From NCBI GenBank assembly GCA_964390805.1, contig CAYMKL010000046.1, positions 1 through 44,552 on the forward strand: 44,552 nucleotides of DNA. Reading direction: 5' to 3'. The first letter of the stretch is position 1. Each line of letters begins with the position of its first letter. The position numbers were made by a program, and so were the translations under genes. A model generated the notes under the pieces. It saw only the letters and a program-made list of their open reading frames with translations. It had not been told where the DNA came from and did not search any database. Origin of the DNA: CAYMKL01 sp964390805 (GTDB lineage Bacteria; Chloroflexota; Anaerolineae; VGOG01). Positions 6,961-15,330 of the stretch are shown here, in pieces.

Positions 6961-9795
6961 TCACCCGCCAGGCACGCGAATGCCTGTGTCCGTTGGAGGC
7001 TCTGGCTTCTGGTAGGTGAAGCCGTCGGGCAGGATGCCGAACAGGTGGTCGGGATTGGAGACAACGACGTCCACCGTACCGGCCCAGTGCCAGTGGGTGA
7101 TGGCGGTGATGGTGTTTTCGTCCACTACCTTCACGTTGAAGGCGCGTTCACCACCCAGGCTCACTCGCACGCCGCGAGGGGCGAAGTACTGGCCGGTGAT
7201 GGTGATGGGAGTTCCGCCGCCGATGGGGCCGTGGTCAGGCTCAATGCTAGTGACGACCGGAGCATGGGCTGTGGCGCTGACCTCGTTAGAGAAGGTCTCG
7301 CTCTCGGTGCCGTAGACGTTGTAACCCTTGGCAGCGATGTAGTAGGTGACACCATCTTCCAGGAGATCGCGCATCAGGAACCAGGAGACGTCGCCCACGT
7401 CTACGCTCTCGGTGTATTGGCCGGGCGCGGTGCCGTAGTAGAGCTTGTAGCCGGCCAGGCCGGGATCGGAGACGCGGTCCCATCGAAGGAAAAGGATGCC
7501 TTCGGTGGTGGTGAGGTCGGTTGGAGCCGGAGGCGGCGTGTCGGGCAGCTCCACATCGGGCGGGCCGTTGACGACCAGTTCGGCCAGACCCACCACGGCT
7601 TGCCCTGAGGCCGCTTTGCTGTCAGCTTCGTCCACCGTGAAGCGGATCCAGGAGATGGTGCTGGGCGGATCGAAAGGGATCACCAGCGGTGAGCTGTCTT
7701 CGGGCAACGGGCCGAAGTGATAACTGCTTCCATCGCTGAGGGTTAGCGTGGCGGCGGTGACGTGGCAGCCACGGGCAGTCAACGGATACAGGACGGCCTG
7801 GGTCGCCTCGACCTCCATCGGCCAGTCTAATTGCACCCACGCCCCTGGCCCTTCGCCGGTTGCCCATGAGTAGCGACCATCTTCTTCGGCCAAACGCACA
7901 TCGTTGGCCCTCCAGGCGCCAGCAAAGAAGGGCTTGGGCTCCGAAGAAGCTGTGGCCACCGCCAGGCGTGACAGGTTGGCCTGAGCTTCCTCTGCCAGTT
8001 CGGGCTGCATCATGTGCCCTTTGTGGCAGCCAGAGCACTGGATGACATCACTGGGCCGCAGGTAGTCGTGGCCGTTGAAGGTGTGGGTGAGTGAGTTGCC
8101 CAGGCCATTGGGCCGGGCCATCGACATGGGGCTGCGCACCGCCACGCCGTTTTCGTTGACCAGCACGAACAGCAGGGGCTTGTCAGCCGGAACGACGGCG
8201 GTGAAAGCGCCGTTCTCGTCCACCGGGAAGGAGTCAACGAAGGTCGGCATCTGCTTGCGCAGGAGGGGGAACTCATCGCTGGTAGTGAAGGTCTGAGAAT
8301 CGTCGTAGACGTCCACCCGGACCACGGTGCCGACCTTGGGGGAGGGCAGATCCACCGAGTCCAGCGCCAGGTCAGCGTAGACGTTGTGGTTGATCATAGT
8401 GGCCGTGGTGCCCAGCTCAACAGTCGGGTCATCGGTGATGAGGTCAGCGTTGGGACCGTCGGGAATGACCGGCGCGCTTCGGGCAGCGATAGCCACAGCG
8501 TCCAGTTCGTCCGTGTCGGGATCGTTGTATAGAGGCGTCAGCGTGTTCATCGCCTCGTCCACCACGTACAGGCCGAAGTCGTAAGAGGCCGTGTGGCGAC
8601 CCCGCCAGTCAATCTCCACGGTGGAGGTAGGCGTGTAGGAGCAGACGATGCGGCCGTCGGACAGGGGGGCAGGGGCCAGGGCGTGAGGGCCTTCCAGGTT
8701 GTACGGATCGCCCAGAAAGCGCAGTTCGTGGGGCTCGACCGCGCCAGGCTCGATGCGGGCGATGGCGTTGGCCAGAGTGTTACCCAGCAGCGAGCCAGCG
8801 CCACGGAAGGTCACCACCAGGCTTCGCCCTGAGGCCGTGCCCGAAGGGTCACCGTCCGGGAGCTCGTGGGGCTGATAGGCCCCGCCGCCGTCTTGCAGTC
8901 CGCCACGCAGGAAGGCGTAGCGGTGGGCGCCCGTGCCGTCAGGATTCATGGCCCACATAGCCCAGGAGGAGGGGGCGAAGTTGTAGTCGGTCTCCAGGGG
9001 CCGCAGGCCGGGGCCGTCGAGAGCTGGCATGTTCGTGGCATCAATCCAATGGCTAAAGACAACGGTGCCATCGGACAGCACGAATGGGTCTATGGCGCCA
9101 GCCCGCTCCGTCGTACGGCGATGCATCTCGCCGCTCTCCGGATCCAGGACGTAGAGGTTCTGGCCCCGTTGGCCGCAGGAGCCGGAGAGGGTCATGTAGC
9201 GGGTGGAGACGAAGATGATACGGCCATCGGGCAGGTAGGCCGGGCCGAAGTCCCCGTAGCGGCCGAAGACGCGCTCGTTCCGACCGGGGTTGCGAGGGTC
9301 ATCGGGGATGGGGATGTCGCGGTCATCGAAGGTGAGCTGGCGGAAGCCCGTGCCGTCCAGCCCAATCTCGTAGAGATGCCACTGCTCGCCCCGCCCCGTG
9401 ACGGCAGAGAAGACGACCATCGTGCCGTCGAAAGAGACATCTGGCTGCTGGACGTCGTAGATCGGGGTGCCGGCGGTGAGGTCGGTGACGCTGCCGCCGG
9501 GCCACCAGATCAGCAACCGGCCGCCCGGCGTCCGTTCCCGGCCCGGAACGTCCGCCGGCGGGCCGACGTGGATGTTGTCCAGCGTCTCCAGCCGGTTGCG
9601 GGAGACGAAGACGATGGGCACGTCGGGCAGGGGGGGATCGGGCGACAGGGCGGGGTCGCCAGGATTGGCCGGTGTGTCTGCAGCGATCATCGTGTTTGGC
9701 CAGACTAGAAGTAGCAGGGCCACCGCTGCCAGGGCGAGGAGGGCGACAAGCCCGCCGATGCTAAGGGTTCTTGAGATACTCGTGTGCTTGTTCAT
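6961..9795 (-). CDS. Secreted multidomain protein: PD40 propeller, CxxCH haem site, FN3, TIG
   Basis: 944 residues. An N-terminal hydrophobic segment (about residues 13-35) serves as signal peptide or anchor. Residues about 55-470 contain TolB/PD40-like propeller repeats (QQPDVSFDGTMVVFSA, AYLPDGRIIFVSTR, LSDGTVVFSH). Near residue 587 is CSGCH, a single c-type haem attachment motif, with a following His-Met-Met that could supply a ligand. About 610-745 resembles an F5/8 (discoidin) domain, about 752-842 a fibronectin III domain and about 847-932 an IPT/TIG domain ending the protein. PD40 proteins with a late CxxCH occur in large extracellular proteins, including relatives of the hydrazine synthase alpha subunit, but enzymatic activity is not implied. 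AAAGGAG precedes the ATG. A dispersed palindrome lies in frame at 8827. Confidence 0.75.
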   Translation of the reverse strand: MNKHTSISRTLSIGGLVALLALAAVALLLLVWPNTMIAADTPANPGDPALSPDPPLPDVPIVFVSRNRLETLDNIHVGPPADVPGRERTPGGRLLIWWPGGSVTDLTAGTPIYDVQQPDVSFDGTMVVFSAVTGRGEQWHLYEIGLDGTGFRQLTFDDRDIPIPDDPRNPGRNERVFGRYGDFGPAYLPDGRIIFVSTRYMTLSGSCGQRGQNLYVLDPESGEMHRRTTERAGAIDPFVLSDGTVVFSHWIDATNMPALDGPGLRPLETDYNFAPSSWAMWAMNPDGTGAHRYAFLRGGLQDGGGAYQPHELPDGDPSGTASGRSLVVTFRGAGSLLGNTLANAIARIEPGAVEPHELRFLGDPYNLEGPHALAPAPLSDGRIVCSYTPTSTVEIDWRGRHTASYDFGLYVVDEAMNTLTPLYNDPDTDELDAVAIAARSAPVIPDGPNADLITDDPTVELGTTATMINHNVYADLALDSVDLPSPKVGTVVRVDVYDDSQTFTTSDEFPLLRKQMPTFVDSFPVDENGAFTAVVPADKPLLFVLVNENGVAVRSPMSMARPNGLGNSLTHTFNGHDYLRPSDVIQCSGCHKGHMMQPELAEEAQANLSRLAVATASSEPKPFFAGAWRANDVRLAEEDGRYSWATGEGPGAWVQLDWPMEVEATQAVLYPLTARGCHVTAATLTLSDGSSYHFGPLPEDSSPLVIPFDPPSTISWIRFTVDEADSKAASGQAVVGLAELVVNGPPDVELPDTPPPAPTDLTTTEGILFLRWDRVSDPGLAGYKLYYGTAPGQYTESVDVGDVSWFLMRDLLEDGVTYYIAAKGYNVYGTESETFSNEVSATAHAPVVTSIEPDHGPIGGGTPITITGQYFAPRGVRVSLGGERAFNVKVVDENTITAITHWHWAGTVDVVVSNPDHLFGILPDGFTYQKPEPPTDTGIRVPGG
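8827..8848. repeat. CCCTGAGG-N-CCGAAGGG repeat inside a coding region
   Basis: CCCTGAGG and CCGAAGGG flank a 6-base centre. The copy is read in frame on the minus strand as part of DPSGTASGRSL between two propeller repeats. It is similar to the copies at 12315 and 29232. Confidence 0.55.
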
Positions 9796-9833
9796 GGTAC
9801 ACTCCTTTCGTTTTTTTGTATGTGGTATCTACC

Positions 9834-9976
9834 TTGACAATGTTAACTTCGCCTGCGTCAGACCTCCGAGGTCTATGAAACGACTTTAGGATGGCGAAAT
9901 CGTAGCTTTTGCAAGCATTGTGACGGGTGCAATCACCCATCGGAGACCTCGGAGGTCTAAACTTAAGATTGTCGAA
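9834..9976. repeat. MITE-like element with terminal inverted repeats
   Basis: TTGACAATGTTAACTT (9834-9849) and AACTTAAGATTGTCGAA (9960-9976) are imperfect inverted ends. Inside are two near-identical palindromes, GACCTCCGAGGTCT at 9861-9874 and GACCTCGGAGGTCT at 9945-9958. No reading frame is contained. The ends resemble those of the element at 31136-31327. Confidence 0.5.
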
Positions 9977-9993
9977 CTACTTGTCTTATACTC

Positions 9994-10106
9994 GCAGCGG
10001 ACCCTAGTCCGCTGCTCCAATGACGATGACCAACGCTGAAAACCGTGAAACTCAGCCTGGCCAGGGCCACAACGACCGCTGAGGCCGCTGGACTAGGATC
10101 CAGCGG
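9994..10106. repeat. Paired hairpins in the intergenic region
   Basis: GCAGCGGAC-CCTA-GTCCGCTGC (9994-10015) is a perfect 9-base stem. CCGCTGGA-CTAGGA-TCCAGCGG (10085-10106) is a related 8-base stem. Together they resemble a two-hairpin REP/BIME unit downstream of the gene that ends at 10137 on the minus strand. Confidence 0.55.
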
Positions 10107-10136
10107 GAGCAGGCGAGCAGTACACATCTGGCGAAC

Positions 10137-12953
10137 TCATTCCCCACCCACATCCGCTTCTAGAATGAGAGGCAGGTAGACAGCAGTTGGTGCCGGGCTC
10201 TCATCCAGCCGAAACACCACAGTATCCAGTGGGGCCAACTCACCCTGGATCAGAAACAGATCACCCTGCACCTCATACGGCACCGCGTCACCAGACACCA
10301 GTTCCGCGACGGTCAGCTTCTCCGGCTCTGCGATCCCCAGCGCCGCCGCGTCCACCGTCAAAGTGAAGGCAGTGGTCTCGGTGAGATTATTGTGTACAGT
10401 GAAGTACAATATCCAATATCCAATATCCGATACCCCATTGGGATGGGGGATTTGGTCACTGGTCATTGACCCAAATCGCTCCACCCACACATCCTCATTA
10501 TCCGTCCAGGCGTGGGTAACAGGCTCCCAGCCGGCAGACCAAAACTGGAAGAGCACTTGCTGGGTGTCGGTGATCAGTTGGTCGGAGCCGGGCTCCCAGC
10601 CGGTGGCCTCGTCTTTGCGGGTGGGGAAGACGGCATAGAACAGCGCCAGGTCTACGAATTCCTCAACGTCGTCCAGCGTCAGGTCGGGCTCACCGTTGGC
10701 CCAGGCCTGGGGCTTGTGGTAGGCAATGGCCCGGCGGTAGTCCAGGATGCGTGGGTTCCAGTTGGTGTGGGCCTGCGTCTTGCTCCCTCCCTCGCCGCCA
10801 AAGGCGTCTATGTGGCGCGCCAGACCATTGGGCGTGCCGATCCCCCAGAAGTTGATGGTGATGGCCATGTCGTCGCGGCCCTGGGCGTCCAGCGTAGCGC
10901 GCAGCCACAGGAAGAATTCGTCCACGTTGGCCACGTTGTGCACGCCGGGCTGGTAGGTGGCGACGTTGTAGGTCAGGGGAGTGTCGGTCAGCGCCAGGTG
11001 CTCAGGGCGGGTGTCCACGCCTGTCGCGGACAAAAAGTTGTCCATCATAACCCCATCCAGCACTGCACTGATGGCTTCGGTGGCCTCGATGGCCGGGCTG
11101 ATAGCCCAGTTCCAAAGGTATGGCCCCCATCCATCCTCGATATCCGGGTCGGTGCTGGTCTCCCAGCAGATTTCCCACACGCCCGGCGCCCAGTTGTACT
11201 CGCCCACGTGTTTGAGCATCCAGTCGCCATTGGAACCATAGGCCACGCTGCTGGTGATGGCCTCGCCCTTAGCGCGATTGCCTGCCTGGGATGAGGCGCT
11301 CAGCTCTTCCACCAGCTCGATGGTCTTCCCGTAAGTGGGCAACGGCTCGCTGACGGGGCCGTCCTTGAGCGGGGCCTCGGCCACGATGTACTGGGCGGCG
11401 AAGATCCCCTCCTGGTCGAGTGCCAGCACCTGTTGCGCGCCCTCTTCGGTCATGTAGTAGCTGCGGTCGTACCCGTTGTAGTCGTACATCGGGCGGGGCG
11501 ATTCAAACCAGGTGGGATGCCGGGCGGCGAGACGATCCATGGCTTCCCGAAAGCCCCAGGACTTCGGCGAGCTCAGTCGAGCCGTCGGATCAACGCGGTA
11601 CAGCTCCAGGCTCAGGTCAGCCCTGCCTTCCAGCTTGGTGGCCAGAGGAGAGATGCCCAGGTAGCCCCGTGCCTCATACCGCTGCTGCTCCTGGTCATAG
11701 GCCAGCTTGACCAGCCGCGGTGAGTCCAGCGAGCTGGCCAGGGCCAGGCCATGGCTGCCGTCTTCGATCAGCGCGTAGGGGTAAAGGGAAATGGGCAGCC
11801 AGCCGTCCCAGACGCCGCTGACCACGTGCTCGTAGGTCCAGGAGAGGCAGGGCGGCAGTGGATATTCGGGAGGTGGGCTCGCTACGGCGCTGCCAACGGT
11901 GACGGGCCGACTGTGGCGCACGTCGTCCCACCAGCGCCAGTCGCCAGCGTTCACTGGCAGGGCCACGATAACCTCTAGAGCGCGATCCAGAGCAGCCGTG
12001 TCCTGCAGCTCTACATCCACCGCGATGTGGTCGGCTTTGGCGGTGTAGGTGGCGGTCAGGGTCAGGCCGTCGGTGATGGTGGCGGTCTGGACCAACTGGT
12101 CGTCGTGCTGCTGCGTGACCGTGCCGGCCACCGGCTGCTCCACCTCCGGGCTAGCGACGACGCTCAGGTCGTCCACCCACAGGTACTCGTCCTGCAGCCG
12201 ACCGCCGATGGTCAATTCCAACTGTGCCGCGTTTGGCGGGGCCCGCACCTCGCCACCGACCTTGCGCCAACTGTGGGCCTCCCAGTGCAACGGCGCTGCC
12301 AGGATCAGGCTTTGCCCTGAGGAACTCGAAGGGTCACTCAGCGGCTCCCCATCCTCGTCCAGCCAACTCAGGTAGATGCCGTTGGGCCAGACAAGGCCTC
12401 GCCAGACCTCATCCTGCCGTCTGGGCGGCGTGCCATCCAGCCCAAGCACGTAGCCTCGACTGCTCAGGAAGTAGGCTGAAAGCCGGTAACGCTGACCTGG
12501 GGTGACGTCCACTGGGTCGGCCATCACCGTGCCACGACCCAGGCTTTCGGTCTGGACGCCGTGCATCTCCAGCGACCAGCCGCCGCTGTGGCTCACGGTG
12601 TCGGTGAGGGCGATGTCCGTGCCGACCTGAAGGCCCATCCGCCAGCCGGTCTCTCCGCCCTCAAAGCCGGGGTTGGTGAGGAGGTTCGGCTCGCTCACCT
12701 GCCCGGCCGCGCTCATATCCCGCACCCACAACGCCGGGGCCGGGTTGATGGGCAGCGAGTCACCGTCCACTGCCAGGGCGACGACCTGTCCGTCCTCCGA
12801 AAGGGTGAGGGAGAGGCCGTCGTCGGTGCTGATGGAGAAAGCATCTGATACGGCGGGTGCATCAGCCTGGGCCGGGCGCGAAGTGGCGTACAGGATAGCG
12901 CTCAAGGCCAGGGCCAGGGTGATGACGGTGATGAGACGCATTAAGCGAAGCAT
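10137..12953 (-). CDS. Large secreted glycoside-hydrolase-like protein
   Basis: 938 residues. A signal peptide (about 1-31, ending near PAQADA) directs export. Residues about 85-270 contain LLTNPGFEGGETGWRMG and LWVDDLSVV, the layout of a CBM4/9-type jelly-roll module. The middle (about 440-800) looks like a TIM-barrel carbohydrate-active region with PMYDYNGYD, VLDGVMMDNFLS and ITINFWGIGTPNG; the Asp in MMDNF is a candidate catalytic residue, but no named family can be assigned. The protein ends in a short strand domain and TAVYLPLILEADVGGE, a tail like those on many secreted Chloroflexota proteins. AAGGAGG precedes the ATG. A short repeat copy (12315) and three tandem CAATATC units (10407-10427) are read through. 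Confidence 0.65.
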   Translation of the reverse strand: MLRLMRLITVITLALALSAILYATSRPAQADAPAVSDAFSISTDDGLSLTLSEDGQVVALAVDGDSLPINPAPALWVRDMSAAGQVSEPNLLTNPGFEGGETGWRMGLQVGTDIALTDTVSHSGGWSLEMHGVQTESLGRGTVMADPVDVTPGQRYRLSAYFLSSRGYVLGLDGTPPRRQDEVWRGLVWPNGIYLSWLDEDGEPLSDPSSSSGQSLILAAPLHWEAHSWRKVGGEVRAPPNAAQLELTIGGRLQDEYLWVDDLSVVASPEVEQPVAGTVTQQHDDQLVQTATITDGLTLTATYTAKADHIAVDVELQDTAALDRALEVIVALPVNAGDWRWWDDVRHSRPVTVGSAVASPPPEYPLPPCLSWTYEHVVSGVWDGWLPISLYPYALIEDGSHGLALASSLDSPRLVKLAYDQEQQRYEARGYLGISPLATKLEGRADLSLELYRVDPTARLSSPKSWGFREAMDRLAARHPTWFESPRPMYDYNGYDRSYYMTEEGAQQVLALDQEGIFAAQYIVAEAPLKDGPVSEPLPTYGKTIELVEELSASSQAGNRAKGEAITSSVAYGSNGDWMLKHVGEYNWAPGVWEICWETSTDPDIEDGWGPYLWNWAISPAIEATEAISAVLDGVMMDNFLSATGVDTRPEHLALTDTPLTYNVATYQPGVHNVANVDEFFLWLRATLDAQGRDDMAITINFWGIGTPNGLARHIDAFGGEGGSKTQAHTNWNPRILDYRRAIAYHKPQAWANGEPDLTLDDVEEFVDLALFYAVFPTRKDEATGWEPGSDQLITDTQQVLFQFWSAGWEPVTHAWTDNEDVWVERFGSMTSDQIPHPNGVSDIGYWILYFTVHNNLTETTAFTLTVDAAALGIAEPEKLTVAELVSGDAVPYEVQGDLFLIQGELAPLDTVVFRLDESPAPTAVYLPLILEADVGGE
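10407..10427. repeat. Three tandem CAATATC units inside a coding region
   Basis: CAATATC occurs three times in a row at 10407-10427, followed by a near copy. It encodes part of DIGYWILYF on the minus strand and keeps the frame. Confidence 0.6.
12315..12333. repeat. CCCTGAGG-N-TCGAAGGG repeat inside a coding region
   Basis: CCCTGAGGAACTCGAAGGG is read in frame on the minus strand as part of DPSSSSGQSL. It is the same family as 8827, 38533 and 38742. Confidence 0.55.
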
Positions 12954-13099
12954 AGTACACCTCCTTGGTTTAGTGAGTCGTATCCACTTTCGACGGATTC
13001 ACCTTCATTATCCATTCCGAATGTTAAGGCCGTATTGTCATTTTGTAAAATGTTTGTAAAACGGAACGAGGAGTTAGACCCCTAGGGTTTCTCCAGAGT
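12954..13099. other. Divergent intergenic region between secreted-protein gene and tRNA cluster
   Basis: It contains TTTTGTAAAA (13041-13050) and GTTTGTAAAAC (13052-13062), two adjacent symmetrical A/T-rich sites that may be an operator for the minus-strand gene. No convincing minus-strand promoter was found. Confidence 0.3.
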
Positions 13100-13128
13100 T
13101 TGACATTATCACCGCTCTTTGCTATACT
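13100..13128 (+). promoter_or_regulatory. Sigma70-type promoter of the tRNA cluster
   Basis: TTGACA at 13100-13105 and TATACT at 13123-13128 with a 17-base spacer lie about 35 bases before the first tRNA. Confidence 0.8.
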
Positions 13129-13163
13129 AATAGCGGATGGGGAGGGCGAGTCTCTCTGAGTCC

Positions 13164-13253
<90 letters not shown>

Positions 13254-13278
13254 AATCAGACAATCGCATACCCAACCC

Positions 13279-13369
13279 GGGGAGATGCCAGAGTGGACGA
13301 ATGGGACCGCCTGCTAAGCGGTTGAAGGGTCAAAAAGCTCTTCCGTGGGTTCGAATCCCACTCTCCCCG
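13279..13369 (+). tRNA. tRNA-Ser (anticodon GCT)
   Basis: The acceptor GGGGAGA (13279-13285) pairs with TCTCCCC (13362-13368). The anticodon arm ACCGC-CTGCTAA-GCGGT carries GCT at 13313-13315. It has a long variable arm and a T loop in GTGGGTTCGAATCCCAC. CCA is not encoded. Confidence 0.95.
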
Positions 13370-13389
13370 CCTGTTTTGATATAGTACGC

Positions 13390-13463
13390 GCCCTCGTGGC
13401 TCAGCGGATTAGAGCGCCTCCCTGCGGAGGAGGAGGTCACAGGTTCGAATCCTGTCGAGGGTG
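13390..13463 (+). tRNA. tRNA-Arg (anticodon GCG)
   Basis: The acceptor GCCCTCG (13390-13396) pairs with CGAGGGT (13456-13462). The D stem is GCTC/GAGC, and the anticodon arm CCTCC-CTGCGGA-GGAGG carries GCG at 13424-13426. The T arm is ACAGG-TTCGAAT-CCTGT. A T5 run follows. G34 is unusual because most bacteria decode CGN with an A34 (inosine) tRNA, and that tRNA follows directly. Confidence 0.92.
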
Positions 13464-13479
13464 CCTTTTTTATTCTCGG

Positions 13480-13553
13480 GCGCCCGTACCTCAATTGGAT
13501 AGAGGAGCGGTCTACGAAACCGTTTGCTGGGAGTTCGAATCTCTCCGGGCGCG
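13480..13553 (+). tRNA. tRNA-Arg (anticodon ACG)
   Basis: The acceptor GCGCCCG (13480-13486) pairs with CGGGCGC (13546-13552). The D stem is CCTC/GAGG, and the anticodon arm GCGGT-CTACGAA-ACCGT carries ACG at 13514-13516. The T arm is GGGAG-TTCGAAT-CTCTC. Confidence 0.94.
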
Positions 13554-13637
13554 TCAGATTGAATCCAGCTGATTATCTCCGTTGGCTCGACAGCTCAGTG
13601 CCCGGCGGATGGCACGACGTGGATTGAGCTTTTCTTC

Positions 13638-13666
13638 TTGACATTTCGAACACTTGTTCGTATAAT
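13638..13666 (+). promoter_or_regulatory. Consensus promoter with embedded SOS (LexA) box
   Basis: TTGACA (13638-13643), a 17-base spacer and TATAAT (13661-13666) give a full consensus promoter. The spacer holds CGAACACTTGTTCG (13647-13660), a perfect CGAAC-N4-GTTCG palindrome, the LexA box of Gram-positive type. LexA bound here would block RNA polymerase, so the radical SAM gene downstream is probably damage-inducible. Confidence 0.85.
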
Positions 13667-13721
13667 ATGGGTAGTCCGATCAGGGAGTGGGCTTTTCTGT
13701 GGAGAGCTCACCCTCCCCTAG

Positions 13722-13773
13722 CCCTCCCTCCAAGGGAGGGGAACATCCTACTCCTCCCCCTCGCAGGGGGAGG
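13722..13773 (+). repeat. Two perfect hairpins in the leader of the radical SAM gene
   Basis: CCCTCCCT-CCA-AGGGAGGG (13722-13740) and CCTCCCCC-TCGCA-GGGGGAGG (13753-13773) are both 8-base perfect stems. They lie between the SOS promoter and the start codon, and look like a dispersed repeat pair. They may affect mRNA stability. Confidence 0.6.
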
Positions 13774-13783
13774 CTGAGAGGGA

Positions 13784-14929
13784 GTGATTAGGGTGGATAC
13801 GCGCCAAAAGATCGAGGCATTGGGCCAGTCGGCTCAATATGATCTGTGTGGTCAGGCCTGCGGCACGGAGGCCAGCCGGGTGCGCGACGACCTAAACCGT
13901 TGGATCTACCCGGCCGTGCTACCTGACGGCAAAAGGATCAATCTCCTCAAGGTACTGCTCACCAACGCCTGCGAGAACGACTGCACCTATTGCGCCAACC
14001 GTGCCAGCCGCAACTTCCGGCGCATCAGCTTCGCCCCAGAGGAGTTGGCCTACGCTTTCGACCAGATGCACCGCAAGGGACTGGTGCGGGGCCTCTTCCT
14101 CAGCTCCGGCGTGTGCAATGCTGCCCGCACCATGGACCGCATGATCGCCACCGTTGACCTAGTGCGCCGCCGATACACCTTCCCCGGCTACGTCCACCTC
14201 AAGATCCTGCCTGGCGCTAGCTTCGCCCACGTGGAGCGCGCGGTACAACTGGCCAATCGGGTGTCGGTGAACCTGGAGGCGCCGAACCCGGAACGCCTGG
14301 CCCGCATCGCTCCCCCCAAAGACTTTACCGCCCATCTCCTCCAGCCCCTGCATTGGGCCACGCGCCTCATTGAGGAAGGCCAGGGCAAGCGAGCCTCGGT
14401 CAGCCAGACCACCCAGTTCGTGGTCGGCGCATCAGACGAAACCGACCGCGAACTCCTCTCGACCACTGCGCGACTCTATCGAGAGGTGGATCTGGCGCGG
14501 GTTTACTTCAGCGCCTTCCAACCGATTGTGGATACCCCTCTGGAGGATCATCCCCCTACGCCGCTTCTGCGCGAGCACCGACTCTACCAGAGCGATTTCC
14601 TCTTCCGCCAGTATGGCTTCACCTTCGAGGACCTGGTTTTCGATGACGCGGGCAACCTGCCCAGCCAGGCCGACCCCAAGCTGATCTGGGCCCAGGCCCA
14701 TCCTGAGCGCTTCCCCGTAGAGGTGAACCGCGCCAGTCGGGAGGAACTTCTCCGCGTCCCCGGCATCGGCCCCACCTCGGCTTCCCGCATCCTCCAGTTG
14801 CGCAGGCAGGGTAAGTTCTGCGAGCTTTCGGACCTACGAAAGACCGGAGCCGTAGCCAAGCGCGCCGCCCCCTTCGTTCTGCTAAATGGCAAGCAGCCGC
14901 CCTTCCAGTTGAGCCTATGGCAAAGCTGA
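13784..14929 (+). CDS. Radical SAM protein with helix-hairpin-helix, putative DNA repair/modification
   Basis: 381 residues. C63-ENDC67-TYC70 is the canonical CX3CX2C cluster that binds the 4Fe-4S centre and SAM. The central part is a radical SAM barrel (LSSGVCNAARTMDRM, NLEAP). Residues about 310-345 form a helix-hairpin-helix DNA-binding motif, NRASREELLRVPGIGPTSAS. This layout matches the family often encoded beside an uracil-DNA-glycosylase-like gene and annotated as a putative DNA modification/repair radical SAM protein. That partner gene is not here: a peptide transporter cluster follows. GTG 13784 is used; a GTG at 13793 is possible. Regulation by SOS is indicated by the promoter at 13638. 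The chemistry and substrate are not established for the family to my knowledge. Confidence 0.85.
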   Translation: MIRVDTRQKIEALGQSAQYDLCGQACGTEASRVRDDLNRWIYPAVLPDGKRINLLKVLLTNACENDCTYCANRASRNFRRISFAPEELAYAFDQMHRKGLVRGLFLSSGVCNAARTMDRMIATVDLVRRRYTFPGYVHLKILPGASFAHVERAVQLANRVSVNLEAPNPERLARIAPPKDFTAHLLQPLHWATRLIEEGQGKRASVSQTTQFVVGASDETDRELLSTTARLYREVDLARVYFSAFQPIVDTPLEDHPPTPLLREHRLYQSDFLFRQYGFTFEDLVFDDAGNLPSQADPKLIWAQAHPERFPVEVNRASREELLRVPGIGPTSASRILQLRRQGKFCELSDLRKTGAVAKRAAPFVLLNGKQPPFQLSLWQS

Positions 14930-15330
14930 TTGGGGGACTGGTGAACCTTTTAGCCCAGGGTGTGTATTGTGTATAAAAGAGACCTCCGCTGCTTGCGCGA
15001 AAGCCGAATCATCTTGGGTCTTGTTTCGCGATTTGACAAGGCTGTCCAATCATGATATATTAAGTCCCCCCATTAAAAAGTGTGCAACTCAACAGTACTT
15101 GACCCCAGGCATACCCTTACCGTCACAACAGCTTGGAGAAAGCTACCCCACAAGCAGATCAGAGGAATTGCGACTCGTATTGACTCTCCATTTGCTGTTA
15201 TAGTCCCAAGAAGAAGAGGAGGTGATGAAAGCCTATAAGCATGATGCGACCAATCTATCTGAGCTGGCTTGCAGGATTGGGCTTCCTTGGGCTACTCGGA
15301 AACAACAAAAAACCAGGAGGAGATTTAGAA
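14930..15330 (+). other. Leader region of the first transporter operon
   Basis: 400 bases without a supported gene. A promoter lies at 15033-15061. A second ribosome site GGAGGTGATG at about 15218-15227 opens a short frame that overlaps the binding-protein start and is not convincing as a gene. Confidence 0.5.
15033..15061 (+). promoter_or_regulatory. Sigma70-type promoter of the first transporter operon
   Basis: TTGACA at 15033-15038 and TATATT at 15056-15061 with a 17-base spacer, about 270 bases upstream of the binding-protein start. The long leader may hold further control, but I see no known riboswitch. Confidence 0.7.

Noticed and set aside
6775..7608. Long plus-strand frames opposite the two large minus-strand genes
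   Set aside because: They are antisense shadows in GC-rich sequence with no domain pattern; the minus-strand proteins have signal peptides, ribosome sites and recognisable domains.
15180..15204. Second promoter TTGACT...TATAGT
   Set aside because: The spacer is only 13 bases.
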